Shown here in pieces: positions 60,170-64,000 of a stretch of DNA of 64,000 nucleotides. Within the stretch, counting starts at the first letter, position 1. Each line of letters opens with the position of its first letter. Below the pieces are notes generated by a model that saw nothing but the letters and a program-made list of their open reading frames with translations, did no database searches and was not told the origin of the DNA. The stretch spans positions 22,869,501-22,933,500 of the forward strand of contig NW_024466512.1 in NCBI RefSeq assembly GCF_017591425.1, given 5' to 3'. Origin of the DNA: Ochotona curzoniae. Lineage: Eukaryota > Chordata > Mammalia > Lagomorpha > Ochotonidae. The position numbers and the translations under genes were made by a program.

Positions 60170-60206
60170 CCTTCGATAGCTCAGCTGGTAGAGCGGAGGA
60201 CTGTAG
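60170..60206 (+). pseudogene. tRNA-Tyr(GTA) 5'-exon insertion
   Basis: These 37 bases match tRNA-Tyr from nucleotide 1 through the GTA anticodon to G37, the point where the pre-tRNA intron starts (TAGCTCAGCTGGTAGAGCGG is the D arm). The insertion has a short leader (TGTTG) and no A-tail. A 13-base direct repeat TAGAAAGTTCTGG flanks it at 60151-60163 and 60204-60216. It lacks the T arm and acceptor 3' strand, so it cannot make a tRNA. Confidence 0.85.
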
Positions 60207-60227
60207 AAAGTTCTGGTGATGCGGGGT

Positions 60228-60556
60228 GGGAGTGGCGTCATCATGGCCAAATGGGTCAAGATGCTGCCTGTGATGCCAGCATCCCATGTGAAAGTTAGTT
60301 CTAGCCCCAGATGCTCCACTTCTAATCTAGCTTCCTGACAGTGAACCTGAGAAAGCAGCAGAAGATGGTTCAAATACTTGGGCCCCTGCATTCATGTGGA
60401 AGACCTGGAAGAAGTTTCTGGTTGCAGACTTCCTTCTGGCCCAGCCTTGACCTTTGCATTCATTTGAGGAATAAGCCAGTGGGTGGAAGATCTCACTCAC
60501 TGACTCTTCCTTTCCCTTACTCTCTTTCAAATAAATAAAATAATCTTTAAACAAAT
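60228..60556 (+). mobile_element. SINE (C-repeat family), old copy
   Basis: Begins GTGGCGTCATCATGGCC and ends CAAATAAATAAAATAATC, directly after the tRNA-Tyr fragment. Confidence 0.85.
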
Positions 60557-60660
60557 AAGAGTGGTGTGTGGGTTTGAGGCTGAAGAGCAAAGAAGTACAT
60601 TGAAAGAAAAGATTGCCTATTCATTTCCAAGAGAACAGTGGTCTACAAGAAAAACTAGAG

Positions 60661-61001
60661 GACCCAGCATGGTAGCCTAGAAGCTAAAGTCTTCACCTTG
60701 CATGTGCCAGGATCCCCATATGGGCACTGGTTCTAATTCCAGGGGCCCTGCTTCCCATCCAGCTCCCTGCTGTGGCCTGGGAAAGTAGTCGAGCATGGCC
60801 CAAAGCTTTGGGACCCTGTACCCGCGTGGGAGACCCAGAAGACACACCAGCCTCCTGGCTTTGGATTGGCTCAGCTCCAGCCTTTGCATCCATTTGGGGA
60901 ATGAATCAACAGACAGAAGATCTTCCTCTCTATTTTTCCTCCTCTCTGTATATATGACTTTTCAATGAAAATAAATCTTAAAAAAGAAAAAAAAAAAAAA
61001 A
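60661..61001 (+). mobile_element. SINE (C-repeat family)
   Basis: GACCCAGCATGGTAGCCTAG to AATAAATCTTAAAAAAG plus a long A-tail. Flanks GAAAAACTAGAG and GGAAAAGTAGAG suggest a slightly decayed duplication. Confidence 0.92.
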
Positions 61002-61049
61002 GGAAAAGTAGAGACAGCTGCCGCAGCACTGGTCCTAGAAATACAATCA

Positions 61050-62260
61050 GCAGCACAAGGTATATAATCAGCAGCCAGTTCAGATTCCAGGAAAGAAGAA
61101 CTTTAAAAGTAGAGCTGAGTCAAGAGAATGATAAGATACACATTGAGAGAAAATATTATTTGCGAAGGACACTTCTGATAAAGAACTCTCAAGATTCAAC
61201 AATAAGAGAATTAAAAGCCATCTGATTAAAAACTGGGCCAAAGGTCTGAAGAAGATAAACAAATGTCACACACTTAAGAAAAGATGCCCCCCTTGGGCCC
61301 GGCGCGGTGGCGCAAGTGGTTAAAGGTCCTCGCCTTGCACGCCCGGGATCCCATATGGGCGCCGGTTCTAATCCCGGCAGCCCAGCTTCCCTTCCAGTTC
61401 CCTGCTTGTGGCCTGGGAAAGCAGTCGAGGACGGCCCAAAGCTTTGGGAACCTGCGCCCGCGTGGGAGACCCGCAAGAGGCTCCTGGCTCCGGATCGGCA
61501 TAGTATCGGCCCGTTGCGCTCACTTGGGGAGTGAATTATCGGATGGAAGATCTTCCTCTCTGTCTCTCCTCTCTGTATATCCGCCTTTCCAATGAAAAAA
61601 TAATAAAAATAAATCTTTAAAAAAAAGAAAAGATGCCCCCCATTACACGCCGTCAGAGAAATGCAAGTTAAAAACACCAAGGCACTACTACATTAAAACT
61701 GGCAAAATCCAAACACTGACAGTGCCAAATGTGGGCGAGGATGTGGAGCAACAGACTTCTTGCTGCTGGGAGGAATGCAGAAATGGTACAGCCACTCCCA
61801 GAGACAGGCTGGCAGCTTCTTGCTATAGCAAACATTCTCCCAGCAGTCATGCTCTTTGCTGTTTACTTCAAGGAGCAGAAAACATGCTCACACAGAAACC
61901 TACACACAGATGTTTATAGCAGTTTTGTCTGTAATTGCCAACACTTGAATTCCATCAAAATGTTCTTAGGAAAAGGCAGAATATATAGACTGCAGGACAT
62001 CCAGGTGGTGGATTTTTATTCAGCACCAGAAGGAAATGAGCTGTCAAGCTATGAGAGGACACAGGGGGAAAGGCCAGTGAATGCTGCTGAGTGAAGGAAG
62101 CAGTCCAGAAAGGTTACACACTGTGTGATTCCCATTGGATGACATGCTGGAAAAGTCCAAGTGTTGGAGAGAGTGACAAGATTGTGGTTGAGGTGGAGGG
62201 AAGCACACACGGGTTCTATTGAGGCTAATGTTGATGTAAGACAAAGGTTAGAGAGGATTT
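61050..62260 (+). mobile_element. Ancient LINE-1 3' region, split by a SINE
   Basis: Sense landmarks: AACTGGGCCAAAGGTCTGAAG, GAGAAATGCAAGTTAAAAAC, GGCGAGGATGTGGAGCAAC, GATGTTTATAGCAGTTTTG, TGATTCCCATTGGATGACAT. The SINE at 61,293-61,624 sits inside. No coding capacity. Confidence 0.8.
61293..61624 (+). mobile_element. SINE (C-repeat family), young copy with perfect target-site duplication
   Basis: CpG-rich full-length copy. The 17-base duplication AAGAAAAGATGCCCCCC is at 61276-61292 and 61625-61641 within old L1 sequence. Confidence 0.97.
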
Positions 62261-62382
62261 AATTACAGGCCTCAGTTCTGTCTGATAATTAAGGGTATTT
62301 CAGTGCATTGGAAATCATAGTGAAAAAGTTTTAGTACAAAATAATTTTGACTTTAGTGATGAGTAGTGGTTTTTGTTGTTGT

Positions 62383-62693
62383 TTTTTAAAGATTGTATTT
62401 ATTTTTATTGGAAAGTGAAATATACAGAGAGGAAGATCTTCTGTCCTCTGATTCATTCCCTCAGTGGCCACAAGTGCCATAGCTGAGCCAATCTGAATTC
62501 AGGAGCAGGAGTCTCTTCTAGGTCTCCCATGCGGGTGCAGGGTCCGAAGGCTTTGGGCTGTCCTCGACTGCTTCCCCAGGCCACAAGCAGGGAGCTGGAT
62601 GAGAAGCGGGGGCTGCCAGGATTAGAAGCAGTGCATGGGATCCCAGTGCATGCAAGGTGAGGACTTTAGCCACTAGGCTACCATGCTGGGCCT
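62383..62693 (-). mobile_element. SINE (C-repeat family)
   Basis: Antisense copy ending GGCTACCATGCTGGGCC. TTGTTGTTTT is seen at both sides. Confidence 0.92.
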
Positions 62694-62702
62694 TGTTGTT
62701 TT

Positions 62703-63030
62703 GTTTTTAAGATTTATTTTATTTATTTACTTATTTATTTTTGAAAAGCAAAGTTACAGAGAGGAGAGACAGAAATCTTCCATTATAGTTCACTCCCAAA
62801 TAGCTGCAGTGGTCAGGGCTGAACGAATCCAAAGCCAGAAGAAAGGAGATTCCTCTAGGTCTCCTCATGTGGGTGCAAGAACCCAAAGTTTTGGCCCATC
62901 CTCCGCTGCTTTTCCAGGTCATAAACAGGGAACTGGATCAGAAGTGAAGCAGACGGGACTTGAAACAGTACTCACATGGGATATGAGCACTGCAATCAGG
63001 TTAGCCTACCATACCATGGTGCCAGCCCTG
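62703..63030 (-). mobile_element. SINE (C-repeat family), older copy
   Basis: Antisense copy right after the previous one, ending ACCATGGTGCCAGCCC. Confidence 0.88.
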
Positions 63031-64000
63031 TGATAACTAGTTTTAAACTTCAAAAATCTTTACATGCCCCGATTCATACATTGTGATCTATACAGGGTGT
63101 TCAGGTCTAGCTCTGAATTTGGTAGTACTAAATGCTTTCGTCCTTATTGTCAGTAGGAGGTGACCCGCATGAAATTATACCCTCAGTACTCTTACCCAAA
63201 GCCCAGGAAGCTTGCTCACGTCTCTTTCCCACTTAACCTCTCTGTTAGTTTCCAACATGCAAGGGATATGTGTGGTCTTCACTGATGATCCAGCCACTAA
63301 AACTGAAAAAAGCAAACTAGGGTCAATGTTTGCTTTAGGAGGCAGCATGAAGCAGAATAAAGTTGTTCTGAGCATATCTGGAAGTTTCTAGGTATGTCAT
63401 CTTAATTAGGTCCAGATCTTTGTCTGAAAATGGGATTAACAACACTTACTTCCCAAGGTCAGGAAATTGAGAGTTAGTGATAACCCATGCATTTCCCCAA
63501 ACAGCCAGAGGGGCTGAGATTCAGATTCAAACATTTAGACCTTCTCTGTGAACCTTTCACTGTGTTTATCCTCTTTAGTTTTCCAGAATGTTTTCTATTT
63601 TAGCTTGGAAAAATTCCAGACTTAATCATTGTTCAAATAATTAAAATTTGTCATTAAAATTCTCTGGTAAAATAATGACATGTTGGATTTCTTATAAGGT
63701 GTCTTCTTACACTATCATGTTTGTTTGAATTTAAGATGCTATCTGTGTCAAGATATTCCAGTTTCAGAGACATTCAAATATCAAAGGCAGAGCACTTTGA
63801 ATCAGTCATGTGCCCCAGTGATAGTTGGGTCCGTAGCCTAGCACTGGTCTTGGTAAGAGGGCTGTTCAAGGTCTGACGTGTGATAGCCCCTAAATCCCAA
63901 AGGAGCAATATGGTTTAGAGGGAGCTACCCCTTTCTAGTTAACCTTCCGCCTGATACCCTCGTTGATGTCAGTAAACACACATCATGTTAGCTTTTTCAA
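63031..64000. other. Intergenic to window end, possible MIR
   Basis: No gene seen. A degenerate MIR in antisense may lie at ~63,455-63,545 (CAGGAAATTGAGAGTTAGTG, CCAGAGGGGCTGAGATTCAG). Confidence 0.45.

Overview
This window is mammalian nuclear DNA. It has split genes with GT-AG introns, a CpG-island promoter, AATAAA poly(A) signals and dense SINE/LINE content. Nearly fifty copies or pieces of one tRNA-derived SINE family (lagomorph C-repeat/CSINE type) point to a lagomorph. The youngest copies look more like a pika (Ochotona) than a rabbit version; that species call is inference from recalled repeat consensus, not a search.

Layout. Positions 1-13,460 hold the 3' part of CHUK (IKK-alpha) on the + strand: eight coding exons ending with the NEMO-binding motif, a ~1.25 kb 3' UTR and a poly(A) signal. 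About 2.5 kb of SINE-rich spacer follows, then a CpG island at ~15.95-16.8 kb that starts ERLIN1 on the same strand. ERLIN1 is complete: an inferred non-coding exon plus eleven coding exons (16,539-44,681) that join in frame into 348 codons and a stop, then a ~2 kb 3' UTR ending near 46,690. From there to 64,000 I recognise no gene; it is intergenic DNA made largely of repeats. In human the next gene on this side is CPN1, and none of its exons is recognised here.

The two genes share a chromosomal neighbourhood, not a pathway operon. IKK-alpha is a kinase of canonical and non-canonical NF-kappaB signalling; erlin-1 is an ER-membrane SPFH protein acting with erlin-2 in ERAD of IP3 receptors and in sterol control.

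The notable material is in the repeats: a LINE-1 with intact ends and target-site duplications that lacks nearly all of ORF2 (half-L1 architecture), nested in an L2 and itself hit by a SINE; two short insertions of RNA 5' ends without tails (tRNA-Tyr 5' exon, U2 snRNA); a SINE dimer sharing one target-site duplication; a SINE that is a mosaic of two subfamilies; a probable solo LTR splitting an older SINE; and an unclassified GC-rich insertion with degenerate internal repeats inside an ancient L1 in ERLIN1 intron 9. Most open reading frames of 60-150 codons in the window are SINE reading frames or chance frames and are not listed as genes.
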